A DNA stretch of 64,000 nucleotides from Agelaius tricolor (GCA_023055355.1 JALJCS010000015.1:20201516-20265515); one strand, 5' to 3'; counted from the first letter of the stretch, positions 34,446 through 46,138 are shown. Program-made: numbers and translations. The notes: a model not told the origin generated them from the sequence alone.

Positions 34446-35659
34446 CAAATCAGCCCTTGGCTGGTCTCTGGGATTGGATCCTCAGCCCCTTCCTTGGAAC
34501 CATCTCACTCCAGTGGTGGGAACGTCCCGGAGGAGCAGAGAAACCAGGAGGCCAAATGCTGATCTCGTGGCCGTGATACTGCAAATTCCCTGTCCTGCAG
34601 CAGCCTCTGGATAAACGGGATCAAATCAGGGGGAAAATGTTCCATAGGATCCAGCACTGCAGTGCACCATGGCGGATAGTTAATACATAATTGTAATTAA
34701 TTTAAAATTACATACCCAGCTGTACTTGGAAAACATTTTCAAGGATAAGGTGAAGATGGTTTTGAGCCCACCTGATTCCTAGGAAATTCCCATGTGACTT
34801 AGATGAGCACGGGAGAAATTCCATGTGCCAAGGACCAGGGCACTTCCATCCTGCATCCAAAGCTGATGGGGTCATCACCCCTTTGGGGGGAAAACCACCA
34901 TTCCTTGGGAAGCAGGGAATTCTGGGGCCTCCAGAGGATGGTGTGGGGGGGCTCTGAGTGCAGTTTTTAAGGAATATTTCTTGGTGAGGTGATTCCTGCA
35001 GGAAAAGGCTCCTGGGCTGGATTTCTGATCCATGAGGAGGGTCCTGGCTGAGGCAGAGGGAGCAGGGCTGGGAAGGGGGGACCCAGCCCTGGGGTTTTGG
35101 TGTGCACAAGGAGAAGCTGCTCTGGGGCAATTCCCATGAGGGATCAACCCAAATCCACGGATCCTGCATGAACTTTAAGCTGAATCGTTTTGCCCTCGGA
35201 ATGAGGCTTCCAAAAATATCCAGAAGCCAGAGCCAAGAGCCAGGGCAGCCCCAGAGCTCCTCTGGATTTACCTCAGGAGCGTTTTTCCCTCCTCCATCCC
35301 TGCTCCCGGATGGGAGTGCTCCATTCCCAGGGATGTTTGCCATGTGGAAGCTAAAATCCAGCCCAGGGTAGCCCTTTCCCTGGAATATCTGTGATGGATG
35401 CATGGATTTGCTGTTCAGGGGAAGGACTGGGGTGTTTCCCCCAAGGAAAAATCAGGGAAAGAGCCCCAGGTGTGTTCAGCACTGGGAGAACTGGGATGCC
35501 ACCAGCAGCATCCAGGAGCTGTTCTCCCATGGAGAGGTCGGGATTGTTGGGATGTGCTGGAGGCAGAGTGGGAAACCAAAACCCCAATATTTTGGTTCTG
35601 GGTTTCATCCAAAATAGGCCTTGGATGGAATTGAAGAGGCTTTGGATCTGAACGAGTGG
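34446..35659. other. Unique stretch with a short AT-rich island
   Basis: An AT-rich island at 34670-34745 (ggatagttaatacataattg, taattaatttaaaattacat) has homeodomain-like TAAT cores and may be conserved. No gene was recognised elsewhere. Confidence 0.3.
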
Positions 35660-35885
35660 CTCTTATTTTATAGATTTAGTTTTAATATATATATTTTCAT
35701 GTATATACCCCATGTATTATTCAGACCGTCTATATAAACCCCATATATTATATATATATTATACTTTAATATATTTCCACACACATCATAGATTATATTC
35801 ACCACATTTTTCTATGTATCCACACATCATCTGTTATCTAAATCTTATATTTGTAATATATTTATTTACACACAGCCCATATTTC
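35660..35885. repeat. AT-rich low-complexity tract
   Basis: TA-rich segments (taatatatatattttcatg, atattatatatatattatac) with degenerate internal repetition of cccatatatt/acacatcat phrases. Confidence 0.75.
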
Positions 35886-36249
35886 TAGAGGAGATTGGAG
35901 AGCAAACCCAGGGATCGGAGCTTTTCCATGTCCCAGCCATATCCCAGAGATGCCAGGAAATGTTTGCTCTCTTCTGGGGCTGGAAAAATGCCAGAAAAGA
36001 GGAAAAGAAGTTGTTCAACTCCAATAATTAAATGTGAGCAATTCAAACCCGGTCAGGAGTTGGTGCATCCCGGTTATCACCCTCAAAAATGGCCTTTTCC
36101 AAGGATTCCCAAGGATTTCCATGGATTTCTGCAGCCGCTGCTGTAAATAGGGATCTGCTCTTCCAGGGGCTTGGATGGACTCCAGGCCAGGGGTTTGATT
36201 GCAATTCCACTCGATTGCCAGGATTAAAGGAGGGCTCTCCACACTTGGG
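35886..36249. other. Unique spacer
   Basis: Nothing recognised. Confidence 0.4.
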
Positions 36250-37105
36250 GAGTGCCGGGAATACTCTGGGGAGCTCCGGGAATACTCTGAGAATTCCTCA
36301 GGAATACTCTGTGAATACTCCAGGAATACTCCAGGGAGCTCTGGGAATACCCCGGGAGTACTCTGAGAATATTCTTGGAATACTCTGAGAATATTCTGGG
36401 AATACTCTGGGAATACCCCGGGAATTCTCTGGGAATACCCTGGGAATACTCGGTACTATTCTGGGGAGCTCAGGGGATACTCTGAGAATACCCTGGGAAT
36501 ACTCCAGGAGTATTCTGGGGAGCTCTGGGAATACCCCAGGAGTTCTCTGGGAATACCCTGGGAAGCTCCAGGAATATTCTGGGAATAGCCCATGAATACT
36601 CTGGTAATACCCTGGGAATACCCCAGAAATACTCCAGGAATACTCTGGGAACACCCCAGGATTACTCTGGGAATACCCTGGGAATACCCCAGAAATACTC
36701 CATGAATACTCTGGGAATACCCCGGGAATACTCTGTGAATACCCCAGTATTACCCTGGGAATACCCCAGAAATACTCCAGGAATACTCTGGGAACACCCC
36801 AGGATTACTCTGGGAATACCCTGGGAATACCCCAGAAATACTCCATGAATACTCTGGGAATACCCCGGGAATACTCTGTGAATACCCCAGTATTACCCTG
36901 GGAATGCCCCAGGAATACTCCAGGAATACTCTATGAATACCCCAGGAATGCTCTGTGAATACCCATGTATTACCCTGGGAATACCCCGGGAATACTCCAG
37001 AAATACTCTGGGAATACCCCAGGAATACCCTGGGAGTACCCCGGAAATACTCTAGGAATACCCCAGGAATACCCCAGGAATACCCCATGAATACCCCAGG
37101 AAGAC
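36250..37105. repeat. 11-bp minisatellite with 143-bp higher-order unit
   Basis: About 75 units of gggaatacccc/gggaatactct and relatives. Marker variants show a 143-bp period (13 units): cagtattaccctgg at 36745 and 36888, and acaccccaggatt at 36651 and 36794. Flanks of the array are more degenerate. Confidence 0.95.
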
Positions 37106-37420
37106 AGCGCTGTGGGAGACGCGCTGAGCCCAGGGTCAGATATCCCATTATTTCAGAATTACTCCATCCATTTCCCCGGCGATGGGGGAACCCCCCAGAT
37201 CTCCTGCCCAGCCAGGGACGTTGCCCCGACCCCAGGCGGGCTCTGCCCCGGGGGTGGCTCCGCAGCAGCTCCCGCGGGATCAGCTCCTTTGATATCGGAG
37301 CCGGGGCTGGCAGCGCTCCCCGCTCTGGCAGCGCCGCGGAAGCGCTGCCAGCAGAGCCGCGCTTCCAGAGGGGCCTGGAAATGCAATCCACGATCTGATA
37401 GTTGGGAGCAGCTTTTTGAA
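37106..37420. promoter_or_regulatory. CpG-rich patch
   Basis: High CpG (gttgccccgaccccaggcgg, tggcagcgccgcggaagcgc) between the 11-bp array and the pyrimidine tract. No exon was recognised. Confidence 0.35.
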
Positions 37421-37554
37421 TTAAGGCTCTGGCCAGGGGCTGGTTGGGGAGGTGGGGAGGGGGGGTTGTCCCCAGGGGTTTGGCACATCCCAGCCTCTGG
37501 CACCCTGGGCAGCTCCAGGGCTCACTTTTCCTCCAGTGTCACATTTGGAATCAA

Positions 37555-38790
37555 GCCTTTCTGCCCCTTTCTGTCCACTTTTCCTCCCCTTTCTGTCCTC
37601 TGTTTTCACCCTTTTCTATCTTCCCCCGCTCCTTCCTATACCCCTTTTATCCCACTTCCATTTTCCTTTTTCTGTACCATTTCCCCCCCTTTCTATGAAT
37701 TTCCCTCCTTTTTTTCATTTTCCTTTCCCCCTTGTATCCCACTTCCCTTCCTTTCTGTCACCTTTATTTCCCTTTCCATTCTTTTCCCTGGCTATCCTCA
37801 TTTCTCCTTCCCTCCTTTCCTTTTTCCCCCCTTCTATCCCCATTTCCCCATTTCTACCCCTTTCCCCCCTGTTTCTATCCTTTCCCCTCCCCAACCCTTT
37901 TTCTCCTTTCTCTCCTTTTTTCCTTTTCCCTTTTCCCTCCCTCCCTTCCCTCCCTCCCCCTTCTTCTACCTTTCCCCTTTCCCTTTTCTACCCTGTTTTT
38001 CTTCCCCTTTCCTTTTTCCTCCCCTTTCTATCCTTTCCCTCTTTTTCCCTTTCTACCCAACTTTTTCCTTTCCCTTTTTCCCCTTTCCCCCTTTCCCTTT
38101 CCCCCTTTCCTACCCTGTTTTTCTTTCCCTTTCCTTTCCCCCTTTCCACCCTTTCCCCTTTTCCTTTTTCAGTTTTTCCCCTTTTTCCCTTTTCCTCCCA
38201 TTTTTTCTTTTCTATTCCCTTTTCCCGCCTTTCTACCCTTTCCTTTTTTTCTACCCATTTTTTATTTCCCTTTCTCTTTTCCTTTTCCTCTTTCCCTTTT
38301 TACCCAGTTCTTCTTTCCCTTTCCCTTTGCCTTCCCCGTACTTATTCTACCCCTTTCCCCCTTTCCTTTTCCTCCCTGTTTTTTCTCTCCCTTTCCCTTT
38401 CCCTTTCCCTTTCCCTTTCCCTTTCCCTTTCCCCTTCCCTTTCCCTTTCCCTTTCCCTTTCCCTTTCCTCCCCATTTTTCTCTCCCTTTCCCTTTCCCTT
38501 TTCCTTTTCCTTTTCTCTTCCCGTTTTTTCTTTCCATTTCCCCTTTCCCTTTCCTCCCCATTTTTTCTCTCCCTTTCCCTTTCCTCCCCATTTTTCTCTC
38601 CCTTTCCCTTTCCCCTTTCCCTTTCCTCCCCATTTTTTCCCTCCCTTTCCCTTTCCCTTTTCCTTTCCTCCCCATTTTTCTCTCCCTTTCCCTTTCCCCC
38701 TTTCCCTTTCCTCCCCATTTTTTCTCCCCCTTTCCCTTGTCCCCCTTTCCTCCCATTTTTTCTCTCCCATTCCCTGTCCCCTTTCCCCCC
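37555..38790. repeat. 1.2-kb homopyrimidine-biased tract with a (CCCTTT)n core
   Basis: The plus strand is almost wholly C and T, with sparse A (ctatc, ctacc) and rare G. A near-perfect ccctttccctttccctttcc core lies at about 38385-38466, and tttcctccccattttttctc phrases repeat at 38530-38770. Apparent proline/phenylalanine/serine-rich frames (plus) and lysine/glycine/arginine/glutamate-rich frames (minus) are composition products. Confidence 0.96.
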
Positions 38791-38950
38791 CGGCCGGTGC
38801 CGGGAGCGGAGCATTCCCGGTCTCCTGCGCTCCTTTCCTTCTCCCGTATCCCAACTTCTGTGCGCTACTGGCTGGTGCCGCGCGAGGGGCGTGAGCAGCT
38901 CCGTGCCTGTGGTCAGTGATGAAGACTTTCTGCTCTTTTCATCCCCGCAG
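38791..38950. other. CpG-rich spacer ahead of a candidate exon
   Basis: Contains ccggccggtgccgggagcgg and tggtgccgcgcgaggggcgt. It ends in a pyrimidine-rich acceptor (ctgctcttttcatccccgcag). Confidence 0.4.
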
Positions 38951-39061
38951 CACGGAGCCACCGCTCAGGGCCAGCCGGCAGCTCCTAATTCCCGAATTTT
39001 GGCCTTTTCCAGCCCCTTTCCAGCAGAATGCAGCCTTCCCCTCCAGCCGCCCTATGATGAG
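38951..39061 (+). CDS. Candidate internal exon, unidentified gene
   Basis: The segment is bounded by a good acceptor (ttttcatccccgcag ending at 38950) and a near-consensus donor (gatgag then gtgagtgaa at 39062). It is 111 bp, exactly 37 codons in phase 0, with no stop. The peptide starts HGATAQGQPAAPNSR and ends PLQPPYDE; it is proline-rich with a PPYDE end that recalls PPxY-type motifs but matches no family I can name. It lies just after a CpG-rich patch and the pyrimidine tract. The open frame also continues upstream, but only through low-complexity DNA. Splice-site quality is the main support, and chance is a real alternative. Confidence 0.22.
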
Positions 39062-39929
39062 GTGAGTGAATTCCCTTTCCTTTGCTGCCTGATGTCATAA
39101 AAGTGGGATTTTTCCTCGGGGGAAGGGGAATGTGCTCTTTGCCACACGTCCTCGTTGCTGGGGGTTCGCTCCAGCGCTTTCCCAGGGTTTGTTCCCCTCG
39201 GCATTCCCGGCTGGAAGCTCCTGCATTCCCCTCTGCAGACACAACTTTCCCCCCTCCTTTCCCCCGTCTCTGCCTCATTCAATGACTCAACGAGGTTTGT
39301 CAGAGTTAAAAAATGATGCTCTTTGCTCAAACTATTCGGGATATTTGTGTCATCCCAGAACTTGCGGAGGAAAATCGTTGCCATTCCCATTCCTCCCTCC
39401 CGAGGCCGAAGCTGCCCCCGGGCCCCCGCTCGGGGCCGCTCCTGCTCCTGGGTCCCCCCGGCCACTCTTGGCCGCTGTCGCCACCCGTGACGGTGCCACC
39501 CCTGGCGGGGCAGTGCCACCCGTGCCCCAGCAGAGCCGCCCCTGGCAGAGCAGGGGTTAATCCCACCCCCCCTTTCCCCCCCTCCCTCGACTTCAGCTGC
39601 AAAAAATATGAAGTGAGGATGGATCCGCTCATCTGCGGAGCAGAGGAGTTGCTTTGATGTCGGTCCTGCTGTCGGTCCTTCCTTTCCTCCTTCCCCTCCT
39701 TCCCCCCTTAACCCTTCTGCCGGTGCCTGCCTGGAATTGCAGCCCAGCCCCGGGAATTCCGTGTGCGTGGCAGGGGGGACACGCGGGGGGCTGGAATTCC
39801 CTTTTTATGTGGCGCCCCATTCCCGGGATGCGCATCCCTCGGGGGGACACCAGGGACAGGGAGGGGGCGGCGAGCGCCTTCTCACCTGTGGTGCCCTGGG
39901 AAGGCTGAGCCCGGAGGCGTTGGGTGTTG
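39062..39929. other. Unique stretch: candidate conserved element and CpG-rich DNA
   Basis: The stretch 39275-39385 (tcattcaatgactcaacgag, gttaaaaaatgatgctcttt) looks like a conserved noncoding element. The stretch 39385-39560 is CpG-rich. No exon was recognised. Confidence 0.3.
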
Positions 39930-40265
39930 TTGGGGTGGAATTTTTCCTTGGGGAGGGGGGAGATTTCAGGGGATTTTAACCCCATTTTTGCGCCGCTGGA
40001 GAAAAGCGCTGCTGCCGCTTTAAGGCAGAAGTGTCCCTTTAAGTGACTTTCCATTTGCTGTTTTGGAGAGCCGAGAATTCGGTTTCCCAGATTTCCTCTG
40101 AATTGTGTGCAGGAGGGCAGAGGGAGTTAAAAATGACTCGGGGAACCTTCAGCAACTGCAAGGCAGAGGGGAGCAAAAAAAGCGGGGGGGGAATGATGTG
40201 TAGGGCATAAACTGAGATTTGGGGAGGCAGGAAAGATTTAGGGAAGCAAAGGAAGGAGATTTAGG
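39930..40265. promoter_or_regulatory. Candidate conserved noncoding element
   Basis: Non-repetitive block with gctgccgctttaaggcagaa, gtccctttaagtgactttcc and gggagttaaaaatgactcgg. The paired CTTTAA motifs are notable. Inferred only. Confidence 0.25.
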
Positions 40266-40992
40266 GAAGAAAAACGGTATCTGCTACTGTTTCCATGTGG
40301 CTTCCTGATGTTGTTCCCAAATCCCTGCCTGGGGAGCAGGGAAATGGGACGGTGGGGAACACAGGGAGCTGGGAGGATGCAGCACCCTGGGTACCCAGGG
40401 GTTAACAGCCCTCACCAGCTGGGGAGCATCATAAACTGCAGCCGTTCCCCACCAAATTAATTCGCACTTTCTTTTCCTGATGTTCGCCCTAGGAAGGGTG
40501 AAAAAAAAAAAAGGATGAAAATTAAGAAAGGAGGGAAAAGAAGAGGAAGGGGAGAAAAAACCCTAAATAAATAATGGCCTGGAAGGGGCTGGGGAAGGCT
40601 CTGGTTCCTCAATTAGCTGGGAATTGCCTTCTCCCGACCAACGGAAGGCAGCAGCACGTTGGAGCCTCTGGATTTGTGGAGCTCTCTCCAAGTGCCAAGT
40701 CTGGTTGTGCGGGACTTTGGAGGGGTAGGTGGAGGAATCCGAGCGGCTCGGCTCCCTTAACCCCTTCGGAGCCGAGTGGATTTGGGAACGCGGCTCGGGC
40801 AGCGCCAGACCCGGCGGTGGCTCCGGCTTCAGGGAGGCTGTGGGCAGCGGAGAGCTCGGGAGAGGTGATTCCTGCAGCTGGGAATTCACCTGCAGGAGTG
40901 CTGGGTGCGTGAGCTGGGCTGGTGTCACCCTCGGCCACTGGGGACATCTGGGACTGTGGCACAGAGGGGTTTGGGGAGGAGCAGGGGCTCTG
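40266..40992. other. Unique stretch with a purine-rich tract
   Basis: An A/G-rich tract lies at 40498-40560. An AT-leaning segment at 40420-40495 (gcatcataaactgcagccgt, caaattaattcgcacttt) may be conserved. The remainder is GC-rich without a recognised gene. Confidence 0.35.
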
Positions 40993-41735
40993 GATATCCA
41001 TGATGCCTGTGCATGGAAGGGGAAACTCAGGGACTTGGGGATGTGCAGAAGGTCAGGGGGTATCCATGATCCTTGTGTCTGGAAGTGGAAGCTGAGGGAT
41101 TTTGGGGATGTGCAGAAGATCAGGAGGTATCCATGATCCTTGTGGATTGGAGGAGAAGCTCAGGGATTTTAGGGATGAGCAGAAGGTCAGGGGGTATCCA
41201 TGATCCTCATGTCTGGAAGTGGAAGCTGAGGGATTTGGGGTTGAGCAGAAGGTCAGGGGTCTCCATGATCCTTGTGGATTGGAGGAGAAGCTCAGGGATT
41301 ATAGGGATGTGCAGAAGGTCAGGGGTCTCCATGATCCTCATGCATGGAAGGGGAAGCTCAGGGATTTGGGGATGTGCAGAAGGTCAGGGGGTATCCATGA
41401 TCCTCATGTCTGGAGGAGAAGCTCAGGGATTATAGGGATGAGCAGAAGGTCAAGGGGGTATCCATGATCCTTGTGTCTGGAAGTGGAAGCTGAGGGATTT
41501 TGGGGATGTGCAGAAGGTCAGGGGTATCCATGATCCTCACGCATGGAAGGGGAAGCTCAGGGATTTGGGGATGTGCAGAAGGTCAGGGGGTATCCATGAT
41601 CCTCATGTCTGGAGGAGGAGCTCAGGGATTTTGGGGATGTGCAGATGATCAGGGGGTATCCATGATCCTGCTGCGTGGGAGAAGCTGAGGGATTTGGGGA
41701 TGTGCAGAAGTTCAGAGGGTATCCATGATTCCCAT
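40993..41735. repeat. 66-bp minisatellite, about 11-12 copies
   Basis: The unit contains tatccatgatcctcatgtct, ggaagtggaagctgagggat and ttggggatgtgcagaaggtc. Copies begin near 41061, 41128, 41195, 41261, 41327 and onward. Variants alternate (gtctggaagtgg, gattggaggag, gcatggaagggg), suggesting mixed subtypes. Near-multiple-of-three spacing produces MILM/HDPHVWK-type frames. Confidence 0.95.
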
Positions 41736-42499
41736 GGCTGGCAGGGGGAGCTGGGGGTTGTGCTGTCCACATCCATGGCATGAGTTCCACATCCCAACCG
41801 TTGGCAAATGTGGAACAATCATGGCAGGAGTTGCTTTGGGCACCCAGTTTAAATTCCCACACAGGCATGGGAAGGGGTTCCTGTCTCTCCCGAGGAAGGG
41901 CAGATGGAAAGGGGGCTGGAGGAGTCCTGGAGGGAATGGCCAGTGCTGTTCCTTGTCACCCACTGGTGTGGATGTGGCTTCCCAGGAAGCCTGAGCCTGT
42001 TGTCCCAAACACAGCAGGGATTGGTGCCTGTGGAGAGGGAACAGCCTGGCCACGAGACCCCACGGAGCTGTTTGGGGTTTCCCTCTGAATCCCAGCTGCT
42101 GGAATGTGGGAATTCCTACAGCAATCACTGCTGGGGGCTGCTGTGGTCAGGTCAACACCCACAGCTCAGCCAAGGGTCCACAAGTCCTGGAGCAGAATTC
42201 CCTGGGACACCAGGGATCTGTGTCCCCCCTCTCCACATCCCGGAGGAGCTGCAAAAGCAGCGTCCAAACCAGGTGGTGATCCAGGATTCTGGGAAACACG
42301 GACAGCAGAATGACTGGGAGATGGTTTGGATGCTGTGAGGATTGCCTGGCGTGGGTTTCCCAGGATTGCAGGCACTGAGTCTGTGGTGATTGGAGTGGGG
42401 CTGGCCCAGCCCATCCCTAAGTGGGCACAGTGTGAGGAGCAGGAGAGCAGCACTGACAGCAACGAGCCATGGAGTGCCCAGGGGTGCTGGGCAACCACC
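41736..42499. other. Unique noncoding stretch
   Basis: Nothing recognised. Confidence 0.4.
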
Positions 42500-42672
42500 A
42501 GGGAGCAGAGGGCACCCAGGGGCAGGGCATGAACAGAGGGCACCCAGGGGCAGGGCATGAACAGGAGGGAGCAGAGGGCACCCAGGGGCAGGACATGAAC
42601 ATCAGGGAGCAGAGGGCACACAGGGGCAGGGCATGAACAGAGGGCACACAGGTGCAGGGCATGAATGTGAGG
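42500..42672. repeat. 29-bp minisatellite with an extra-segment variant
   Basis: gagggcacccaggggcaggg followed by catgaacag repeats about six times. Some copies carry an added gagggagca segment. Confidence 0.92.
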
Positions 42673-43518
42673 GGATAAAAGGTTGGGCTGAAGAACAAGA
42701 GGAGCAGATGCCAGAGGCTTTCTGCTGTTGGTGTGGTGTTCCTCTGTTTGGGTGAGTGCTTAAAGCCTTCTGAAGTCGTGTGTTGGCTCTCTGTGTGTCG
42801 TGGCCACCTTGGCTGTGACACAGGATAGCAGCCACCAGGGATGGGTTTCCCTTTGGAGCATCTCCTGAGGGTGCCAGGATCTGGTGCCTCAGACTTTGGA
42901 ACAGAGAATCCATGGATCAAACCACTGTGGAAGAGGCTGAAAGCCAGAACCTGAGGCATCCTAGAAGAGGATGGGTCATTCATATCCAAAAAAGCCATCT
43001 GGATTTATCCCAACTCCAGCTGCAGAGGGAATTTCCAGCCCAAAGCTTTAGGATGCAGTTAGTGATGAGCATTCCCACGAGCAGGGTCCTGCCTGGGGCT
43101 GCTCCCACCCCATTCCCTGTGGGATGCACTCAGGGGCACCAGGACAGACAAACCCCATGCGGGATGGACTCTGCTCTGTGCGGACGCTCATCCCCCTTCT
43201 CCAGGATCCTGCTCCATAGGGATGGGATCCAGCAGGGCCTGGCCCTGTCCCCTGTGTTTTCCTTTGGGTTTGAATCTGTTTTCTTTGGGTTTGAGGGTTG
43301 GTTCCTGGTCAGCTGTCGCCGCTCTGGGGTTGGGAATGTGGCACGGGAGTGCCTGGGGCTGGCAGGGCCAGGGCAGGTGTTTGCTCTGGCCTCCTCCAGC
43401 TGCTCCCATGCCAGCCCTCCCTGCATTCCCACCTGCATTCCAGCCTGGCATGGGCCTGGCACCCGCTCCTTCCCTTCTCCTGCTCTTTTCCTGCCCTGTG
43501 TCCTGTGTGTGTCCCCAG
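42673..43518. other. Unique noncoding stretch
   Basis: A plus-strand frame of 224 codons crosses it without recognisable domains. It ends in a CT-rich run (ctgctcttttcctgccctgt) that serves as a possible acceptor tract. Confidence 0.35.
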
Positions 43519-43648
43519 CCAAAAGCAGCTCCTCGAGGGAGATCTTCTCTGGAGGCTCCTGGAAAATGCATCAAAACGACCATTAAAGGACAATGTCCCC
43601 TTCAGAACCCAGCCTCTTTTTGGGCTGAATCTGCTGCCTTTTCATTAA
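43519..43648 (+). CDS. Weak candidate terminal exon
   Basis: A pyrimidine-rich stretch ends in gtccccag at 43518. One frame then encodes QKQLLEGDLLWRLLENASKR and continues to end in LLPFH and a TAA at 43646-43648. The leucine/charge pattern looks amphipathic-helical. The other two frames are also open for a while, no donor is needed if this is terminal, and no AATAAA is close by. I do not recognise a family. Treat as unproven. Confidence 0.12.
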
Positions 43649-45060
43649 GGGAAGCTGCCTGTCCCTCCTGCTTGGGAGGCAGGGATGGATCATCTGGGAA
43701 ATTCTAGCTGGAGTAGCCATGACAGGGAGAAGGTTGGAGGGGAAACTGAGGCAGCACTGGTTCAGATCCAGGTGTTCTCCCAGCCCTTTTCCATCTTTCC
43801 TGGGATCCTTTTTGCTTTCCTGGCTGTTCAGCCCAACCTTGACCAAGTGTCCTCAGGCTGGTGGCTGGGCCAGGTGTGCTTTTGGGTATTTTTTCCTCTA
43901 AACCAGGGAATTTGGCTTCCCTGAATCTTTTCCTGAGCTTTGCCAGAGTCTATTCCTCCCTTACCCATTAGTGATGGATCAAATGATAAACCCAGAGCAG
44001 GATTTCCACTGAGATCCCAATTCCCACGGTGATTATCAGGGATAAACACAAATCCCTGCCCTGGAGCACCCTCAGCACTTCCCAACCTCCCTCAGAGCCA
44101 GGGATGCATCCCTGGAGCTTGGAGGGGAGGGCTGGAAGGAGCTGGAGCATCCCAAACCTGTCTGTGCATCCCTGGGGATGGGCTGCTGGATGGGGCAGGC
44201 AGTTCCCACATCCATGGCACTGCTCCTGGGGAAGGAGGAGGATTTCCCCTCCCATGCCAACCAAGAAGCCTCAGCTCAGGATCCCTGCTGGAGGGAAGAT
44301 TCCTGGAGATTCCATCATTCCCATCGTTCCAGCTCCAAGCAGAACATGCAGGGAAGCCTTGGGGAGCGGGGATGAGGAATTTAGGAAGAGGTTACAAAAT
44401 CCAGGGTGAAATCCCTGTCCTGTGGAGAGCCTGGAGCAGCCTCTGGCCACCAGAGTCAAATCCCTGCTTCCATCAGCCGCAGGGATGGGGCCAGGATCCC
44501 TGGGCCGTGCCTGGCCACTGGCAGGGAACAGCAGGAATCCTCATTTATCCCCAGGCACTCCCCTGGGCCGGGCCATCCCTGCTGCCAGCTGCAATCCCTC
44601 CCTTCCCCAGGGTGATTCCCAGCAGCAGGAGGCAGGGGCAGGTTCCTCTGGACGCTCTCCTTTTCCAGCAGGGAGGAATCCTTGCTGGGGGACACGGCCT
44701 GAGCTCCCTGGATGGGGTGGGAATGTGAGCCAGGAGGAGTTTCCCAACTCAGAGTTCACCCCGAGGTCTTGGGGAGGGTTACAGGGCTCCAATCCAGGCT
44801 GCATCCCAGGGGATTTTTCAGTGGAATATCCCTCCCCTGGCTGGCAGGTGTCACTGCTGGAGACACCCAGGGAATTTTGGAGCATCCAAAGGCAGCAGGA
44901 GCTTCCCTGAGCACCAGACAGTGGCAGCAGCCATGGGAGGCCTTGGCTGTGGGGATTATGTCCATGGGGTCCTGCATCCCTGTGGGATGGCTTTGGGTGG
45001 GGCTGGATAAACCCTGGAGGCAGGAATGGCTGGATGCACATCCCAGGGAGTGCTGGGTGT
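43649..45060. other. Unique noncoding stretch
   Basis: Overlapping background-like open frames only. Confidence 0.35.
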
Positions 45061-45652
45061 GGGAATGAAATCCACATCCCAGTGGGAGCTGGATGTGAGG
45101 GGTGAAATACCAGAGGGAGCTGGATGTGGGGGATGAAATCCCAATAGGAGCTGGATGTGAGGGATGCACATCCCAATAGGAGCTGGATGTGGGGGATGAA
45201 ATCCCAATAGGAACTGGATGTGAGGGATGCACATCCCAATAGGAACTGGATGTAAAGAATTAAATCCCAATAGGAACTGGATGTGGGGGATGTACAAGCT
45301 AATGAATGCTGGATGTGAGGGATGCCCATCCCAACAGGAGCTGCATATTGGGAATGCACATCCCAATAGGAACTGGATGTTAAGGATGAAATCCCAATAA
45401 GAACTGGATGTGGGGGTTCCACGTCCCAGTGAATGCTGGATGCTGGGGATGCACATCCCAATGGGATCTGGATGTAAAGAATGAAATCCCAATGGGGTCT
45501 GGATGTGGGAGATGAAATCCAATCAGAACTGGATGTTGGGGATGCACATCCCAATGGGATCTGGATGTGGGGGATGCACATCCCAATGGGATCTGGATGT
45601 GGTGGATGCACATCCCAATGGGATCTGGATGTTGGGGATGCACATCCCACTC
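45061..45652. repeat. About 30-36-bp minisatellite, about 17 copies
   Basis: The unit combines ggatgcacatcccaatagg or ggatgaaatcccaatagg with agctggatgtggg. Unit length varies by small indels. Both 'cacatccc' and 'gaaatccc' subtypes interleave. Confidence 0.94.
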
Positions 45653-46018
45653 CAGCCCAATCCACCAGAGGGGCCCGGCTGAGCATCCCCTCTGCTGCCA
45701 GCACAGTGGCTGAGTTTTCCTGAAGCAGCAGCTGATTCCAGCAGGCAGGAATGCTCAGAGGAAGGGATTTTATTCCCCTGCCCTCGCTGGGTTTCTGAGG
45801 ATGCTGCCTTTGATCCCCACTCCGATGCTCTCCCTGCTGGAGGAAGCTGCAGCTCTTTGAAGTGGGCCCAGAACCTGGGGGGGTTCAACCTTTGGCATCA
45901 GGGCTGGATCACCCCAACCCCGTATCCAGGGATTGTGGCCACTGAGGGGTGTCCAGGGCAGTGCTCACACTCCATTTTGGGGAGGAAAGCAGAGGATTTA
46001 GTGCCTGGAGGAGCCCAG
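45653..46018. other. Unique spacer
   Basis: Nothing recognised. Confidence 0.35.
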
Positions 46019-46138
46019 ATGTGGCTGGGTGGGATTTGGGTCCTGCTGCTCTTGGGAACATCTGGCCTTGCCACTGTGTCCCGAGGCACTGGAAATGGTC
46101 ACATCCTGATTCCGGAGGAGCTCCTGGCTTTGGGATGA
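46019..46138 (+). CDS. Weak candidate: signal-peptide-like short frame
   Basis: From ATG at 46019 the frame reads MWLGGIWVLLLLGTSGLATV and continues to a TGA at 46136-46138, 39 codons. The first 20 residues have the hydrophobic core and small residues of a signal peptide. It could be a first coding exon whose donor I cannot fix, or chance. There is no TATA box or CpG island directly upstream. Listed because downstream plus-strand segments (48211-50777) also look coding-like. Confidence 0.1.
   Translation: MWLGGIWVLLLLGTSGLATVSRGTGNGHILIPEELLALG

Noticed and set aside
37112..39100. 662-codon plus-strand open frame
   Set aside because: Most of it is the pyrimidine tract, giving proline/phenylalanine/serine runs in all three plus frames. 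Only the last 37 codons have splice support and are listed separately.
42912..43586. 224-codon plus-strand frame
   Set aside because: No domain is recognised and a good acceptor lies inside it in another frame, so the whole frame is unlikely to be one coding unit.
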